Shown here: piece by piece, positions 42,464 through 52,635 of the stretch
How positions within the stretch are numbered: position 1 is the first letter of the stretch
How the letters are laid out: each line of letters opens with the position of its first letter
Source: Alkalihalophilus pseudofirmus OF4
GTDB lineage: Bacteria; Bacillota; Bacilli; Bacillales; Bacillaceae_D
Direction: 5' to 3'
NCBI RefSeq assembly: GCF_000005825.2
Contig: NC_013791.2
Coordinates: 3,286,001-3,350,000, forward strand
DNA: 64,000 nucleotides
Translations under genes and position numbers: made by a program
The notes under the pieces: model-generated
Database searches by the model: none
What the model was told of the DNA's origin: nothing
Seen by the model: the letters and a program-made list of their open reading frames with translations, nothing else

Positions 42464-43048
42464 CTACAACATTCCTTTCGTGGATGGAACCCCTTTAACA
42501 CGCTCATCAATAGTTGTTGCCTCATCTAAGGCACGCGCTAGTGCTTTAAAGATTGCCTCAATAATATGGTGAGTGTTCTGTCCGTAATGAACAATAACGT
42601 GCAGATTCATTCTAGCTTCAAGTGCAAGCTTCCATAAAAACTCATGCACAAGCTCCGTATCAAATGTGCCCACCTTCTGGCTCGGGAACTCAGCACGGAA
42701 CTCGAGATGCGGACGGTTGCTTAAGTCCACTACCACTTGGGCAAGTGTTTCATCCATTGGAACAAAGGCACTTCCATAACGCTTAATCCCTTTTTTATCA
42801 CCTAAAGCTTCTTTTAAAGCCGTCCCAAGACAGATTCCGATATCCTCAGTTGTGTGGTGATCATCTACTTCTGTGTCACCATTCGCATCAACCGTCAAAT
42901 CAAAGTGGCCGTGCTTTGTAAACAAATCAAGCATATGAGTGAGAAATGGAACGCCTGTCTCAAGCTTAGAAGTACCTTCCCCATCAATTGAAAAATCAAG
43001 AACAATATCTGTTTCTCCAGTCTTTCTTGCCAGTCTAGCTTGTCTCAT
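42464..43048 (-). CDS. hisB: Imidazoleglycerol-phosphate dehydratase
   Basis: A 194-residue stand-alone dehydratase, without the phosphatase fusion of enterobacteria. Mn-binding His/Glu clusters DDHHTTEDIGI and GQNTHHIIEAIFKALARAL are present. It makes imidazole-acetol phosphate from IGP. Two bp from hisD. Confidence 0.98.
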   Translation of the reverse strand: MRQARLARKTGETDIVLDFSIDGEGTSKLETGVPFLTHMLDLFTKHGHFDLTVDANGDTEVDDHHTTEDIGICLGTALKEALGDKKGIKRYGSAFVPMDETLAQVVVDLSNRPHLEFRAEFPSQKVGTFDTELVHEFLWKLALEARMNLHVIVHYGQNTHHIIEAIFKALARALDEATTIDERVKGVPSTKGML

Positions 43049-43050
43049 CT

Positions 43051-44322
43051 CTATTCATCCTCCAACCTAATATCGATTGCTCTTGCATGCGCTTCTAATC
43101 CTTCTAATCTAGCAAGGGCTGAAATACTTGCTCCGTTCTGCTTCATTGCCTGTTTACTGTAGCTAATAACACTTGATTTCTTCACAAAATCATCGACACT
43201 TAACGGACTTGAAAAGCGTGCGGTGCCATTTGTCGGTAACACATGATTCGGTCCGGCAAAGTAATCACCCACTGGCTCTGAGCTGTATGGTCCAACGAAA
43301 ATCGCTCCCGCATGGCGGATACGACCAACAAGTGACATCGCATCCTCTGTTAGGATCTCCAGATGTTCTGGTGCCAGTTCATTCGTTACATTCACGGCTT
43401 CTTCTAAATCCTTCGTCACATAAATGGCTCCATAATCTTGAATTGATGCTTGGGCAATTTCTCGCTTCGGCAAGGTTTCAAGCTGACGAATGACCTCCGC
43501 TTTTACTTCATCGGCGAGGTCCTGACTTGGTGTCACAAGTACGGCCGATGCTCGTTCATCATGCTCTGCTTGACTCAACAGATCTGCTGCAATGTATTGC
43601 GCATTCGCATTCTCATCCGCTAAGACGACAATTTCACTCGGTCCTGCAATCATATCAATATCCACTCGTCCAAATACCGCGCGTTTTGCCAAAGCCACGA
43701 AAATGTTGCCTGGTCCTGTGATTTTATCGACAGCTTGAATGGTCTCTGTTCCGTAAGCGAGAGCGGCAATTGCCTGAGCGCCTCCTACTTTGTAAATAGA
43801 AGTGATGCCAAGCTCCTTCGCTGTAACGAGAACACTGGCCGGGATTGTGCCGTCTTTTTGCGGGGGAGTAACGATCGAAATTCTTCCTACGCCCGCTGCC
43901 TGCGCCGGGATCACGTTCATCATAATCGAAGAAGGATAAGCTGCCTTGCCGCCTGGCACATATAAGCCAACAGCATCAAGCGGAGTTACTTTCTGGCCAA
44001 GGATTGTTCCGTCTTCTTTTGTCGTCATCCAAGACTGCTGCACCTGCCGCTGATGAAAATCACGGATATTCCCAATTGCCTCTCTAATAGCTTTTAAAAC
44101 GCCTGGGTCCAGCTGTTCATAAGCCGCAAGAAATTCTGGCTCTTCAACAAGAAGTGCGTCAAGCTTCGCCCCGTCGAACTTCTCGGTATATGAGAACAAG
44201 GCTTGATCGCCGCGATTTCGCACCTCTTCAATAATCGCATTCACTGCCTCGCGCTGCTCTCTCGTACCAGCATCTAAGTCTCTTTTTAAACTAACCGAAT
44301 CTGTCACCTCTATAATCCTCAT
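43051..44322 (-). CDS. hisD: Histidinol dehydrogenase
   Basis: A 423-residue Zn/NAD enzyme for the last two oxidation steps to histidine. It has [22 protein letters not shown], the NAD region [16 protein letters not shown], the signature [19 protein letters not shown], and the catalytic [10 protein letters not shown] segment. Overlaps hisG by four bases. Confidence 0.98.
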   Translation of the reverse strand: MRIIEVTDSVSLKRDLDAGTREQREAVNAIIEEVRNRGDQALFSYTEKFDGAKLDALLVEEPEFLAAYEQLDPGVLKAIREAIGNIRDFHQRQVQQSWMTTKEDGTILGQKVTPLDAVGLYVPGGKAAYPSSIMMNVIPAQAAGVGRISIVTPPQKDGTIPASVLVTAKELGITSIYKVGGAQAIAALAYGTETIQAVDKITGPGNIFVALAKRAVFGRVDIDMIAGPSEIVVLADENANAQYIAADLLSQAEHDERASAVLVTPSQDLADEVKAEVIRQLETLPKREIAQASIQDYGAIYVTKDLEEAVNVTNELAPEHLEILTEDAMSLVGRIRHAGAIFVGPYSSEPVGDYFAGPNHVLPTNGTARFSSPLSVDDFVKKSSVISYSKQAMKQNGASISALARLEGLEAHARAIDIRLEDE

Positions 44323-44957
44323 GCTTCCACACCATCCACAACACCCGACAAACGTTCAACCATGCGGTCAATCTGCTCATCTTTCATGCGGTAGCTGACT
44401 GGGTTAACGATTAAACGGGAGGTGATCGGCACAATTGTTTCAAACTCAACCAGACCGTTTTCTTTCAAGGTGCGCCCCGTTGAAACAATATCAACAATGC
44501 GATCCGCCAGTCCGATAAGCGGTGCAAGCTCGATGGAACCATTCAGCTTAATCATCTCGACCTGCTCGCCTTGCTCTTTAAAATACTGCGCTGCAAGATT
44601 TGGATACTTGGAGGCAACTTTCGGATTAATGTCTTTTTTCTCATATCCCGGAAGACCTGCCACCGCTAAATAGCACTCGCTGATTTTTAGGTCAAGCACC
44701 TCGTACACATCACGTTCTTCTTCAATCATGACATCTTTTCCGGCTACCCCAATATCAGCTACCCCGTGCTCCACATACGTCGGTACATCCATCGGCTTTG
44801 CTAGAATGAAGCGCAGGTTCTCTTCTTCGACATCTATAATTAACTTTCTTGAATCATCAAATTCCTCTGGGAGGCGGTAGCCGGCTTTACGTAATAACTC
44901 AACCGCCTCTTCAAAAATACGTCCTTTTGGCATTGCCACTGTTAACACTTCGCTCAT
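44319..44957 (-). CDS. hisG: ATP phosphoribosyltransferase, short form catalytic subunit
   Basis: A 212-residue HisG lacking the C-terminal allosteric domain. This short form needs HisZ as regulatory subunit, and hisZ is directly upstream. Core motifs [20 protein letters not shown] and [16 protein letters not shown] are intact. Catalyses the first, feedback-controlled step. The ATG after GGAGGCGAG is chosen. Confidence 0.97.
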   Translation of the reverse strand: MSEVLTVAMPKGRIFEEAVELLRKAGYRLPEEFDDSRKLIIDVEEENLRFILAKPMDVPTYVEHGVADIGVAGKDVMIEEERDVYEVLDLKISECYLAVAGLPGYEKKDINPKVASKYPNLAAQYFKEQGEQVEMIKLNGSIELAPLIGLADRIVDIVSTGRTLKENGLVEFETIVPITSRLIVNPVSYRMKDEQIDRMVERLSGVVDGVEA

Positions 44958-44958
44958 T

Positions 44959-46140
44959 CTACTCGCCTCCTTTTTTAGACTTTCCAATGCAATAGATTAC
45001 ATCATCGTACTGCTCGCTCATTTGATCCACATCGCCAACTCCAGAGAGATCTTGCAGGACAACAGAAATCCCTTCTTCACGTTTCCCACGGGCTAACTCT
45101 GTTGCTTCAGTGCGGCGCTCCTTGCTGAAAATCACACATACATTCTCATTACCAGGCGCTGTCTTGCCGATCGCTTCCGTTAATAAGTCTAAACGCACGC
45201 CAAACCCTGTCGCAGGTGCTGGACGGTTAAACTTTTCAAGCAGCTGGTCATAACGGCCGCCGCTGCTTAATGGCACACCAAGGTCACCGCCGTAGCCTTC
45301 AAATACAACCCCTGTATAATAGCTCAGGTGCAATACAAGATTTAGGTCAAGCTTCACATACGAATCAATACCGTAACTCTCAAGCACATCCCATAACTGT
45401 GTTAATTCATTGAGAGCGCGCTCTCCTTGTTCTGTTTGAATCAATTCACGTGCTTGATCAAGTGCTTCTTTCCCGCCGCGCAGCTTAAGCAGCTTTAAGA
45501 GTCGGTCCTTATCTATTGATGAAAGGCTGAGCTCTTTTACATGCTCTTTGAAGCCGACGTAATTCTTCTCATATAAATAACGGCGAAGAACAAGCGCTCG
45601 TTCCTCATTTCCGACGACATCTAAGAGCAAGGCATCGACATAGCCGACATGCCCAATCGCTACTTTAAAGTTATCAAGACCGGCACGCTTTAAGCTTGCG
45701 ATCATTAAAGCAATCACTTCACCATCAGCACTTACTGTCCCATCTCCAATCAGCTCGACACCAACTTGTTCAAATTCAGCCGGCTTGCCGCCTTCATGCT
45801 GCTGGGCACGGTATACATTTGACTGATAGTTAAGACGCACTGGGAATGTTGCTTCCTTTAAGCTTGATGCAACAAGTCTTGCAATCGGTGCAGTCATATC
45901 TGGACGAAGCACAAGGGTATGTCCTTTTGAATCCAGTAATTTAAAGAGCTGCTGATCTAAAATCGCAGACGCATCTCCAACCGTATCGTAAAATTCAAGT
46001 GTTGGGGTATCAATTGTTTGATAGCCCCATAATGACATTTCTGTCGTCAGCTGATCGCGAATCAACTTTTTCGTTCGATAAAGAGCAGGTAAGGTATCTC
46101 TCATTCCAATCGGCTTTTCAAACATAAATGGCTTCGACAT
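44959..46140 (-). CDS. hisZ: ATP phosphoribosyltransferase regulatory subunit HisZ
   Basis: A 393-residue paralogue of histidyl-tRNA synthetase without the anticodon-binding half. Class II motif 1/2 regions ([28 protein letters not shown]) and [10 protein letters not shown] are present. It forms an octamer with HisG and gives histidine inhibition. First gene of the operon; the ATG follows AAGGAGTGG and 20 upstream codons are discarded. No T-box was recognised upstream. Confidence 0.96.
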   Translation of the reverse strand: MSKPFMFEKPIGMRDTLPALYRTKKLIRDQLTTEMSLWGYQTIDTPTLEFYDTVGDASAILDQQLFKLLDSKGHTLVLRPDMTAPIARLVASSLKEATFPVRLNYQSNVYRAQQHEGGKPAEFEQVGVELIGDGTVSADGEVIALMIASLKRAGLDNFKVAIGHVGYVDALLLDVVGNEERALVLRRYLYEKNYVGFKEHVKELSLSSIDKDRLLKLLKLRGGKEALDQARELIQTEQGERALNELTQLWDVLESYGIDSYVKLDLNLVLHLSYYTGVVFEGYGGDLGVPLSSGGRYDQLLEKFNRPAPATGFGVRLDLLTEAIGKTAPGNENVCVIFSKERRTEATELARGKREEGISVVLQDLSGVGDVDQMSEQYDDVIYCIGKSKKGGE

Positions 46141-46364
46141 CACGTTCCACTCCTTGTTATCTCTATTTATAAGGTGAGTCAGCTTAAGCGGCTTCCTCAT
46201 ACTAGTTCGTTTCGTTTTGCTTTAGTTCGCTAATATACTACCGAAATAAAGAATTTATATGTAGTCTACACGAGGTTACCCATACCGTCAACTGAAAAGA
46301 CTGATTTTTTTGAGATTATAGAGTAATAGAAGATGGGGCTTCAGCGGGACAGTGAGGCCGATTG

Positions 46365-46560
46365 ACGCAATTATAGCTCGAACGAATACTATAACGTCTG
46401 AGACCAACGCAATAACGTCTGAGACCAACGCAATAACCCATCCAACCCGCGTAATTACATCCAATCGGCGCAATAAGGCCTTGAAGCGGCGCAATTACTT
46501 GAGCAAGCGACACTATTACCATTTGAACAGACGCGATTACGTCTCCAACCGACGCAATCC
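46365..46560. repeat. 21-bp tandem repeat array upstream of his operon
   Basis: Nine units of exactly 21 bp plus a 7-bp remnant. Units diverge (for example ACGCAATAACGTCTGAGACCA, ACGCAATAACCCATCCAACCC) but keep GCAAT-A near the front. All frames stay partly open because 21 is a multiple of three. No ribosome site is present, so it is probably not coding. Confidence 0.85.
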
Positions 46561-46636
46561 CCTTGCTCCGCACAAACCAATAACCTTCCCATTCTACTTA
46601 GTATTCGACTTTTTCTCCTATAAATCCTCCAGCACA

Positions 46637-46677
46637 GAAAAACCGCTCCAGCACATTATTTGTGCTGAAGCGGTTCT
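46637..46677 (-). terminator. Terminator after acyltransferase gene
   Basis: Arms AACCGCT-CAGCACA and TGTGCTG-AGCGGTT then TTTTCTG on the minus strand. Confidence 0.85.
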
Positions 46678-47164
46678 AGACTCGTTCTTTTATTATTTGC
46701 ATCGGGTTGCCGCCGACAAATGCGCCGGCTGGTACATCACGGTGGACAAGTGTTCCAGCTGAGATGACAGCCCCGTCACCAATCGTTACACCTGGAAGAA
46801 TTGTCGTATTCGCACCGATCATCACTTCATCGCCGATCACGACATCTCCAAGCCGGTACTCTTTAATCAAATATTCATGGGCAAGGATCGTCGTATTATA
46901 GCCGATAATCGTATTGCGCCCAATCGAGATACGTTCTGGGAACATAACATCCATCATCACCATCAAGGCGACCGCCGTCTCAGGTCCGACTTTCATTCTG
47001 AGAAACATGCGGTACAGCCAATTTTTCACCTTTAGAAAAGGAGTGTAGCGGGCAATTTGGATTACAATAAAATTTTTAACAACTTTAAAAAACGGAACTG
47101 TGCGGTAAATATGCCATAAGGAATTTGCGGTTTTCACCGGATAGCTCTCAGTTTTTCGACTCAC
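46676..47164 (-). CDS. Left-handed beta-helix acyltransferase (YvoF-like)
   Basis: A 162-residue hexapeptide-repeat acyltransferase (ISIGRNTIIGYNTTILAHEY, VVIGDEVMIGANTTILPGVTIGDGAVISAGTLV, FVGGNPMQII). The active-site His is probably in LAHEY. It would transfer an acetyl group from acetyl-CoA to a sugar or similar acceptor. It abuts ppaX and shares the lgt-yvoD-ppaX-yvoF order of B. subtilis. Acceptor unknown. Confidence 0.9.
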   Translation of the reverse strand: MSRKTESYPVKTANSLWHIYRTVPFFKVVKNFIVIQIARYTPFLKVKNWLYRMFLRMKVGPETAVALMVMMDVMFPERISIGRNTIIGYNTTILAHEYLIKEYRLGDVVIGDEVMIGANTTILPGVTIGDGAVISAGTLVHRDVPAGAFVGGNPMQIIKERV

Positions 47165-47829
47165 TATCTCGCCTCCACGATATCTAGCAGATCACTCATT
47201 TCTGCTAAAATGAAGTCCGGATCTAAGGCGCGCATCGCTTCTTCCCCTTTGATTGACCAGCTGACCGCAGCTGTTGGGATCCCCATATTTTTGCCGGCAT
47301 GAATGTCATGAGGACTATCGCCAATCATCATCGCGCCTTCTTTTGTGACACCAAGGGCATTCAATGCTTTTTCAAGCGGCTCTGTGTGCGGTTTCGCATT
47401 TTCAACATCATCAAGACCAATGACAACATCGAAAAATTGATCGAGCTTCATCAGCTTCAGCCCCATCAAGGCCGTTTTGCGGATTTTTGTTGTCACGATC
47501 GCTAGGTTATAGCCTTTTTCGTGAAGTTCCTTAATGGTCTCATAAACACCTTCGTATTCTTTGACTAGCTCATCGTGGAAGGAATGGTTATGCGTACGAT
47601 ACACGTCAATCATTTCCTCATAACGCTCAGGGTCCACTTTTCTGAAGCTGTCAATTAACGGCGGGCCGATAAAATTGATTACCTGTTCACGGGTGTACTC
47701 TCCAGGCTTAAATTGCTCAAGAGTGTGCAGAAATGAAGCAATAATTAAATCATTGGTATTAATTAATGTTCCATCCAGATCAAATAATAGTGTTTTGATA
47801 CCTGTTTCAGTGTTCGTATTAATGTTCAT
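47164..47829 (-). CDS. ppaX: Pyrophosphatase PpaX (HAD family)
   Basis: A 221-residue HAD phosphatase with LLFDLDGTLINT, VTTKIRKTA and MIGDSPHDIHAGKNMG. In B. subtilis PpaX hydrolyses pyrophosphate released when HprK dephosphorylates HPr/Crh-Ser-P by phosphorolysis, and the gene sits in the hprK operon as here. Its start overlaps the yvoD end by 11 bp. Confidence 0.94.
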   Translation of the reverse strand: MNINTNTETGIKTLLFDLDGTLINTNDLIIASFLHTLEQFKPGEYTREQVINFIGPPLIDSFRKVDPERYEEMIDVYRTHNHSFHDELVKEYEGVYETIKELHEKGYNLAIVTTKIRKTALMGLKLMKLDQFFDVVIGLDDVENAKPHTEPLEKALNALGVTKEGAMMIGDSPHDIHAGKNMGIPTAAVSWSIKGEEAMRALDPDFILAEMSDLLDIVEAR

Positions 47830-48769
47830 AGGTCGTCGCTTCCTTTCGATTTACCTGTTGATCTTTTTCAAGCCGGTTCCAGATGAAGGCCACCGCCATC
47901 GTGAGAACAATTGCCGTAACAAGACGGATAATTAACAGCGGCCAAATAGGGATGCCAAGAGGAATAAAGATCAATGTGTCTTCAACTACCGCATGACAAG
48001 CCACGAGAAAAATAAAAACTAAGTACAAATCTTTCTTCGAGACATTGTCTTCTTTCACCGCTTGAATCATCACCCCGGCCCCGTAGGCCAAGCCGAATGC
48101 TAAACCCGAAGCGAGTGTAGTGGATGTATTTTCACGAATGCCAAGCAGCCGCGTAAAAGGCGCCATCCAGCGTGACATCACTTGCAGCCAATTCATTTCT
48201 TTTGCAATTTGCACAAAAATCATTAACGGAATGACGATCATAGCAAGCTGCAGGATACCAAGTGTCGCACTTTCCACACCTGACCAAGCAATTCCTAGCC
48301 ATGTCGTCGGGTCAGCACTTGGAGTTGTGGAGACAAACCCATACTGTGCCTGCTCGCCTCCTCCGCTCCAAAAAAGATTGATCATAAAAGCGGAAAATAA
48401 CGCAAGCCCGACGCGGACTGCTAAGACGACGCTCATTCTGATGCCGACTTTGGTCGCAACTGCCGACTCTACAAAAAGATTGTGAGAGAAAGAGAGCATA
48501 ACAGCGAGGATAAACACTTCTTTCACTGTAAAATCAAGCGTCAAAATGGCTCCAATCCCTGCGTACAGATTTAACACATTTCCAAGAACGAGCGGAATCG
48601 CTGCTTCCCCAGGAAGTCCAATAAATCTCATTAACGGTGCAAGCCAATCAGCCATCCATCCCAGCAGCGGTGTATAGCCTAGGATCGTCACAATTAACGT
48701 GATCGGAAAAATGATTTTCCCAAGTGTCCACGTCGTTTTGAGACCGACTAAGAAACCTCTTTTCAGCAT
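47819..48769 (-). CDS. yvoD: Nucleoside-recognition (Gate) domain membrane protein YvoD
   Basis: A 316-residue membrane protein with about eight helices and two Gate-type blocks (PGEAAIPLVLGNVLNLYAGIGAILTLD and TTLASGLAFGLAYGAGVMIQAVKED), as in SpmA/SpmB/FeoB Gate domains. The substrate and function are unknown. It is part of the conserved hprK-lgt-yvoD-ppaX-yvoF unit. Confidence 0.88.
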   Translation of the reverse strand: MLKRGFLVGLKTTWTLGKIIFPITLIVTILGYTPLLGWMADWLAPLMRFIGLPGEAAIPLVLGNVLNLYAGIGAILTLDFTVKEVFILAVMLSFSHNLFVESAVATKVGIRMSVVLAVRVGLALFSAFMINLFWSGGGEQAQYGFVSTTPSADPTTWLGIAWSGVESATLGILQLAMIVIPLMIFVQIAKEMNWLQVMSRWMAPFTRLLGIRENTSTTLASGLAFGLAYGAGVMIQAVKEDNVSKKDLYLVFIFLVACHAVVEDTLIFIPLGIPIWPLLIIRLVTAIVLTMAVAFIWNRLEKDQQVNRKEATTYEH

Positions 48770-48796
48770 GTGCTCTCTCCCCCTCTAACTCCTTAT

Positions 48797-49663
48797 TTAC
48801 TTCTTCTTTTTCTTTGTCTTTTTAGAAGAAGCTTTTGCTTTAGTTACTGGCAGTGCAGGATCTAAATATCTTTTCGTATCAGGCTGTTTTCTGCGGTACA
48901 CCCATAGAATAACGGCACCAATTACTAATACGATTGAAATGACCTGCGCTGTTTTAAGCACGCCGAAAATGAGTAAATAATCTAAGCGAATGATCTCGAT
49001 AAAGAAACGTCCTACTGAATACCAGATCACATACGTAAAGAAAATTTCCCCTTGTTTCAAGTTCACTCTACGTAAGTACAGCAACAAGGCTACCCCGAGC
49101 AGATTCCAGATCGATTCGTAAAGAAAGGTCGGGTGATAGTAGGTGCCGTTAATATACATTTGATTAATAATGAATTCAGGCAGCATAAGCCCTTCAAGAA
49201 ACTCACGCGTCACAGGTCCGCCGTATACTTCTTGGTTCATAAAATTACCCCAGCGGCCAATCGCCTGTCCTAATAAAATACTTGGTGCGGCTACGTCAAC
49301 GAGCTGCCAAAAGGAAAGATTATGTCTTTTTGTGAACACATAGGCCGTTAAGACCCCTCCAATAAGAGCTCCGTGAATCGCAATTCCACCTTCCCATATG
49401 TAGAAAACACGAATTGGATCGTCAGCAAACTGTTCCCACCTAAAGGTCACATAGTATATACGAGCTGAAATTATTGAAATTGGAATCGCAAACAGCAAGA
49501 GGTCAGCGAAAGTTTCCTTCGGCATTCCTAAGCGAACGGATTCTCTTGAAGCTAAGATGTAGCCAAGAAATACCCCAAGCCCAATAATGACGCCATACCA
49601 ATAAATCGTAAATGGACCTATATCTAAAAAGATCCGACTAAGCGGTTCAATCGATTCTTCCAT
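48797..49663 (-). CDS. lgt: Prolipoprotein diacylglyceryl transferase
   Basis: A 288-residue membrane enzyme that adds diacylglycerol from phosphatidylglycerol to the lipobox Cys. Conserved IHGALIGG, the signature [15 protein letters not shown], and YHPTFLYES are present. It ends in a Lys-rich cytosolic tail of 10-15 residues. Start: ATG behind GAGAGGATG. Between hprK and yvoD. Confidence 0.97.
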   Translation of the reverse strand: MEESIEPLSRIFLDIGPFTIYWYGVIIGLGVFLGYILASRESVRLGMPKETFADLLLFAIPISIISARIYYVTFRWEQFADDPIRVFYIWEGGIAIHGALIGGVLTAYVFTKRHNLSFWQLVDVAAPSILLGQAIGRWGNFMNQEVYGGPVTREFLEGLMLPEFIINQMYINGTYYHPTFLYESIWNLLGVALLLYLRRVNLKQGEIFFTYVIWYSVGRFFIEIIRLDYLLIFGVLKTAQVISIVLVIGAVILWVYRRKQPDTKRYLDPALPVTKAKASSKKTKKKKK

Positions 49664-49697
49664 TTAAATCATCCTCTCTATCTCTTGTTTTAGTCAT

Positions 49698-50636
49698 TTA
49701 GTTGAATTCGTCACGGTCTCCTTCTTCTATTACATCCGTTAAACGCTCAGAAAATTCTTCCGCTGCGTTAAAGCCAAGGCGTTTTAAACGGAAGTTCATC
49801 GCTGCAACTTCAATAATAACAGCAAGGTTACGACCTGGACGTACAGGCACGGTCAACTTTTGAATTTCTGAGTCCATGATTTTCATCGTCTCTTCTTCAA
49901 GCCCTAAGCGATCATAGGCTTTCTTTTGATCCCAGAGCTCAAGATGAATACATAACACAATTCGTTTATACGGACGAACCGCCCCGGCACCGAATAACGT
50001 CATTACGTTAATAATGCCTAGTCCGCGAATTTCTAATAAGTGCTGAATCAATTCAGGAGAACGGCCGACGAGCGTATCTTCATTTTCCTGGCGAATTTCT
50101 ACTGAATCATCCGCTACTAATCTGTGTCCACGGCGAACTAAGTCTAGAGCGGTTTCACTTTTACCCACACCGCTGTTTCCTGTAATCAGCACACCAATGC
50201 CATAAATGTCCACCAACACACCGTGTACAGCTGTCATTGGTGAGAGCTTACTTTCAAGATAGTTTGTCAATTTACTGCTCAAACGTGTTGTTGTCTGCTT
50301 CGAGCGCATAACAGGAACGCCGTTTTGCTCAGCCGCTTCGAGTAGCGCACGAGGAGCCTCGTTCCCACGTGAAATAATAATTCCCGGTGTATCATATGTA
50401 CATAATTTAAGCATCCGCTCTTGTTGAACTTCTTTTGTCAGCTGCTCAAAGAACGTGAGCTCCGTTCTACCTAACAGCTGCAGACGTTTTGCCGGGTAAT
50501 ACGTGAAAAAGCCTGCCATTTCCATACCAGGACGCGATATATCACTCGTTGTAATCGGACGGTAGATTCCTTCCTCACCCGCTAATAACTCTAATTGAAA
50601 TTGTTCTAGTAAATCATTTGCTGTTACTTTAGCCAT
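49698..50636 (-). CDS. hprK: HPr kinase/phosphorylase
   Basis: A 312-residue bifunctional enzyme acting on Ser46 of HPr and Crh. Walker [10 protein letters not shown], the adjacent [14 protein letters not shown] and the HprK signature [22 protein letters not shown] are present. It is the sensor kinase of carbon catabolite repression. Its target crh and the pyrophosphate-clearing ppaX are both in the window. Confidence 0.98.
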   Translation of the reverse strand: MAKVTANDLLEQFQLELLAGEEGIYRPITTSDISRPGMEMAGFFTYYPAKRLQLLGRTELTFFEQLTKEVQQERMLKLCTYDTPGIIISRGNEAPRALLEAAEQNGVPVMRSKQTTTRLSSKLTNYLESKLSPMTAVHGVLVDIYGIGVLITGNSGVGKSETALDLVRRGHRLVADDSVEIRQENEDTLVGRSPELIQHLLEIRGLGIINVMTLFGAGAVRPYKRIVLCIHLELWDQKKAYDRLGLEEETMKIMDSEIQKLTVPVRPGRNLAVIIEVAAMNFRLKRLGFNAAEEFSERLTDVIEEGDRDEFN

Positions 50637-50773
50637 GCTATTCCCACCTCGTCACTTTCCCACATTTATGCCGATTTAAAATCTCTAATCCAGTTTTAAA
50701 ACCTATTTTCCATTTTATCATGTTTTAAGGAGCAAGACGAACATGAGAAGCACTGCTCATTTCTTTCACTAGA

Positions 50774-50808
50774 AAAAGGCCGGACCTTTAGAGGCCAGAC
50801 CTTTTTGT
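50774..50808 (-). terminator. Terminator after yvlD
   Basis: Arms AAAAAGGTCTGGCC and GGTCCGGCCTTTTT on the minus strand, 5-10 bp past the stop. Confidence 0.85.
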
Positions 50809-50811
50809 CAA

Positions 50812-51153
50812 TTAATTACGGAGCGGCTTAACGACAAATGTTTGGATTAAAGCGATTAGAATAGAAGCAAGCAGCGCCATGCCAAATCCATTAATCACAA
50901 ACGCATCACCCATAAGGGCCGCTGTCAGCATTAGTGTTAACGCACTAACCACAAACAAAAATAACCCTAATGTTAAAATCGTGATCGGCAGCGTTAATAC
51001 GACCAAGATTGGTTTAACAATTGCGTTCACAATCGAAAGCAGCACACTGGCAACAATGGCAGCCAAAAAACCAGAAAGCTCAAAGCCGTCAAAGACATAT
51101 GCAATGAGTAATAAAATGACAGCATTTATAACAAGACCTATGATCCATCTCAT
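50812..51153 (-). CDS. yvlD: YvlD-like four-helix membrane protein (phage holin IV-like)
   Basis: A 113-residue membrane protein with four hydrophobic helices (1-20, 28-50, 55-85, 90-110). The pattern NAIVKPILVVLTLPITILTLGLFLFVVSALTLMLTA is typical of the family. It follows yvlB and yvlC, a cell-envelope stress group in Bacillus. Molecular role unknown. Confidence 0.88.
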   Translation of the reverse strand: MRWIIGLVINAVILLLIAYVFDGFELSGFLAAIVASVLLSIVNAIVKPILVVLTLPITILTLGLFLFVVSALTLMLTAALMGDAFVINGFGMALLASILIALIQTFVVKPLRN

Positions 51154-51156
51154 TGA

Positions 51157-51354
51157 TTAACGCACATCCTCTTCATTAGGGATTAGGAAGATGGCGATAA
51201 AGTAAGCAAGGAGAAGCGGAAAACCGACTGACAAGAAGAAAAGTACGATAAAGATAATTCGTACAATCGTTGAATCAATGCCAAAGTATTTCGCAAGTCC
51301 TCCACATACACCAGCTAATTTGCGATCATATTGTGTTCTGACTAATTTTTTCAT
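51157..51354 (-). CDS. yvlC: PspC-domain membrane protein (YvlC)
   Basis: A 65-residue protein with the PspC block KLVRTQYDRKLAGVCGGLAKYFGIDSTIVRIIFIVLFF and one to two membrane helices. PspC domains report or relay envelope stress in phage-shock and LiaFSR-like systems. It is just upstream of yvlD (3 bp). Confidence 0.92.
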   Translation of the reverse strand: MKKLVRTQYDRKLAGVCGGLAKYFGIDSTIVRIIFIVLFFLSVGFPLLLAYFIAIFLIPNEEDVR

Positions 51355-51397
51355 CTCATATCACCTCATTTTCTGGACGGCTTCACGTGTATTTAAC

Positions 51398-52492
51398 TTA
51401 GCGGTCTTTTACCAAAATAGAGCCTGTATAGGTCACAGCATTCACCTTCACGCGTGGCGAGGACTGCTGGTTCCCTACAAAGCTTGTGCTTTTTTGGGCA
51501 AATTCTTTCTTCTCATCTAGAATTTCATGGTTGGCTAAGTCCACTGTAAAGCCGCCCACATTCGTTTTCAGCTTACCTTCGACGCGGATATCCTCCGGCA
51601 CATATAAATGAATACTGCCGGTCGTCGCTTTAAGGTCCGCATATCCGGACTCATTCAAGGCATCTAGTTTGTATGTGATGCCACCGTTAACTGTCTCCGC
51701 ATCCACATCCTGAGCTTTTCCAGATAACGTGATGCTTCCATTGACCGTTTTCACATCAACAAGATCAGACTCTTGATGCTCGAGTTCAATAGCACCATTT
51801 ACTGTTTCTGCCATGATCTTTTTCGCTTTGATGGATTTAAAAGATATCGCTCCGTTTAACGTATTTACATCAAATGTATCGACATGAATCTGTTCCCCTT
51901 TTATTTGACCGTTAAACGTATAGAGCTTAAGGTGTTCAAATGTCGTTTTAGGAACATAAACAGTCGCTTGCACTTTTATTGATTTTACTTTGGTATGGAA
52001 TAATACTTTTTGCTCGTTCACGCGGAAAGTCGCTTCCTGCAAGAACACACGGCGTGCCTCTTCTGAGTCTTTCACGCGATATACACGCGCCTGACATTCA
52101 ATTCGAACATCCGGCTCTTCCCAAGGAACAAAGGTAATCGACCCGTTTTCAAGTGAAATATCCACATTAGCAGGAGCTAGGTCACGATGTTGGAAAATGT
52201 GGTCCACCACAACAGAAGAACCAAAGTTAAAGTCTAGATCAAAGTCTTTAATTTTCTGGAGTGCCGTGTCAATGAAGCTTGCAAATCGATTTTCAGCAGA
52301 AGTGGATTGACGGTTGCGTTTCTTATACTCTTCTCCCTCATCCCAATTCACATCTGTTGATAGAGAAGCTGGCTCAGCACGCCTTGGTTCAGGTTCCGCC
52401 TTCGTATCCATCGCTTCTAAAAGCTTAATGCCCTCTTCAGCTGTAATTTTACCATCCTCGATCATCTTCAAAATCATTTTCCGCTCTTCCAT
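51398..52492 (-). CDS. yvlB: YvlB (DUF4097 beta-solenoid, LiaX-like) protein
   Basis: A 364-residue protein. The N-terminal short helical domain (MEERKMILKMIEDGKITAEEGIKLLEAM) is the SHOCT-like YvlB N domain. Residues 110-360 are a DUF4097 beta-repeat (repeated TVNGAIELE, TVNGSITLSG, TVNGGITY, TTGSIHLYV). It resembles LiaX, which senses daptomycin-type envelope stress in enterococci. ATG behind AAGGAGGC. It forms a stress unit with yvlC and yvlD. Confidence 0.9.
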   Translation of the reverse strand: MEERKMILKMIEDGKITAEEGIKLLEAMDTKAEPEPRRAEPASLSTDVNWDEGEEYKKRNRQSTSAENRFASFIDTALQKIKDFDLDFNFGSSVVVDHIFQHRDLAPANVDISLENGSITFVPWEEPDVRIECQARVYRVKDSEEARRVFLQEATFRVNEQKVLFHTKVKSIKVQATVYVPKTTFEHLKLYTFNGQIKGEQIHVDTFDVNTLNGAISFKSIKAKKIMAETVNGAIELEHQESDLVDVKTVNGSITLSGKAQDVDAETVNGGITYKLDALNESGYADLKATTGSIHLYVPEDIRVEGKLKTNVGGFTVDLANHEILDEKKEFAQKSTSFVGNQQSSPRVKVNAVTYTGSILVKDR

Positions 52493-52635
52493 CGTTAAAG
52501 CCTCCTTAATTAATGTAGCTCATGTCAGATTTTCTATAATACTTAGTAGAAAAGGTACGCACTAAAAGCACGCACCTTTTCTGTTGTCATCTTCTATTGT
52601 ATTACGGATGAACCTGCAATCATGTTTCAAATCTT

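Noticed and set aside
46140-46364. T-box riboswitch upstream of hisZ
   Set aside because: No T-box consensus sequence, specifier loop or leader terminator could be found between hisZ and the repeat.
46352-46762. Plus-strand ORF over the 21-bp repeats
   Set aside because: It stays open because the period is a multiple of three; it runs through a terminator into the acyltransferase gene.
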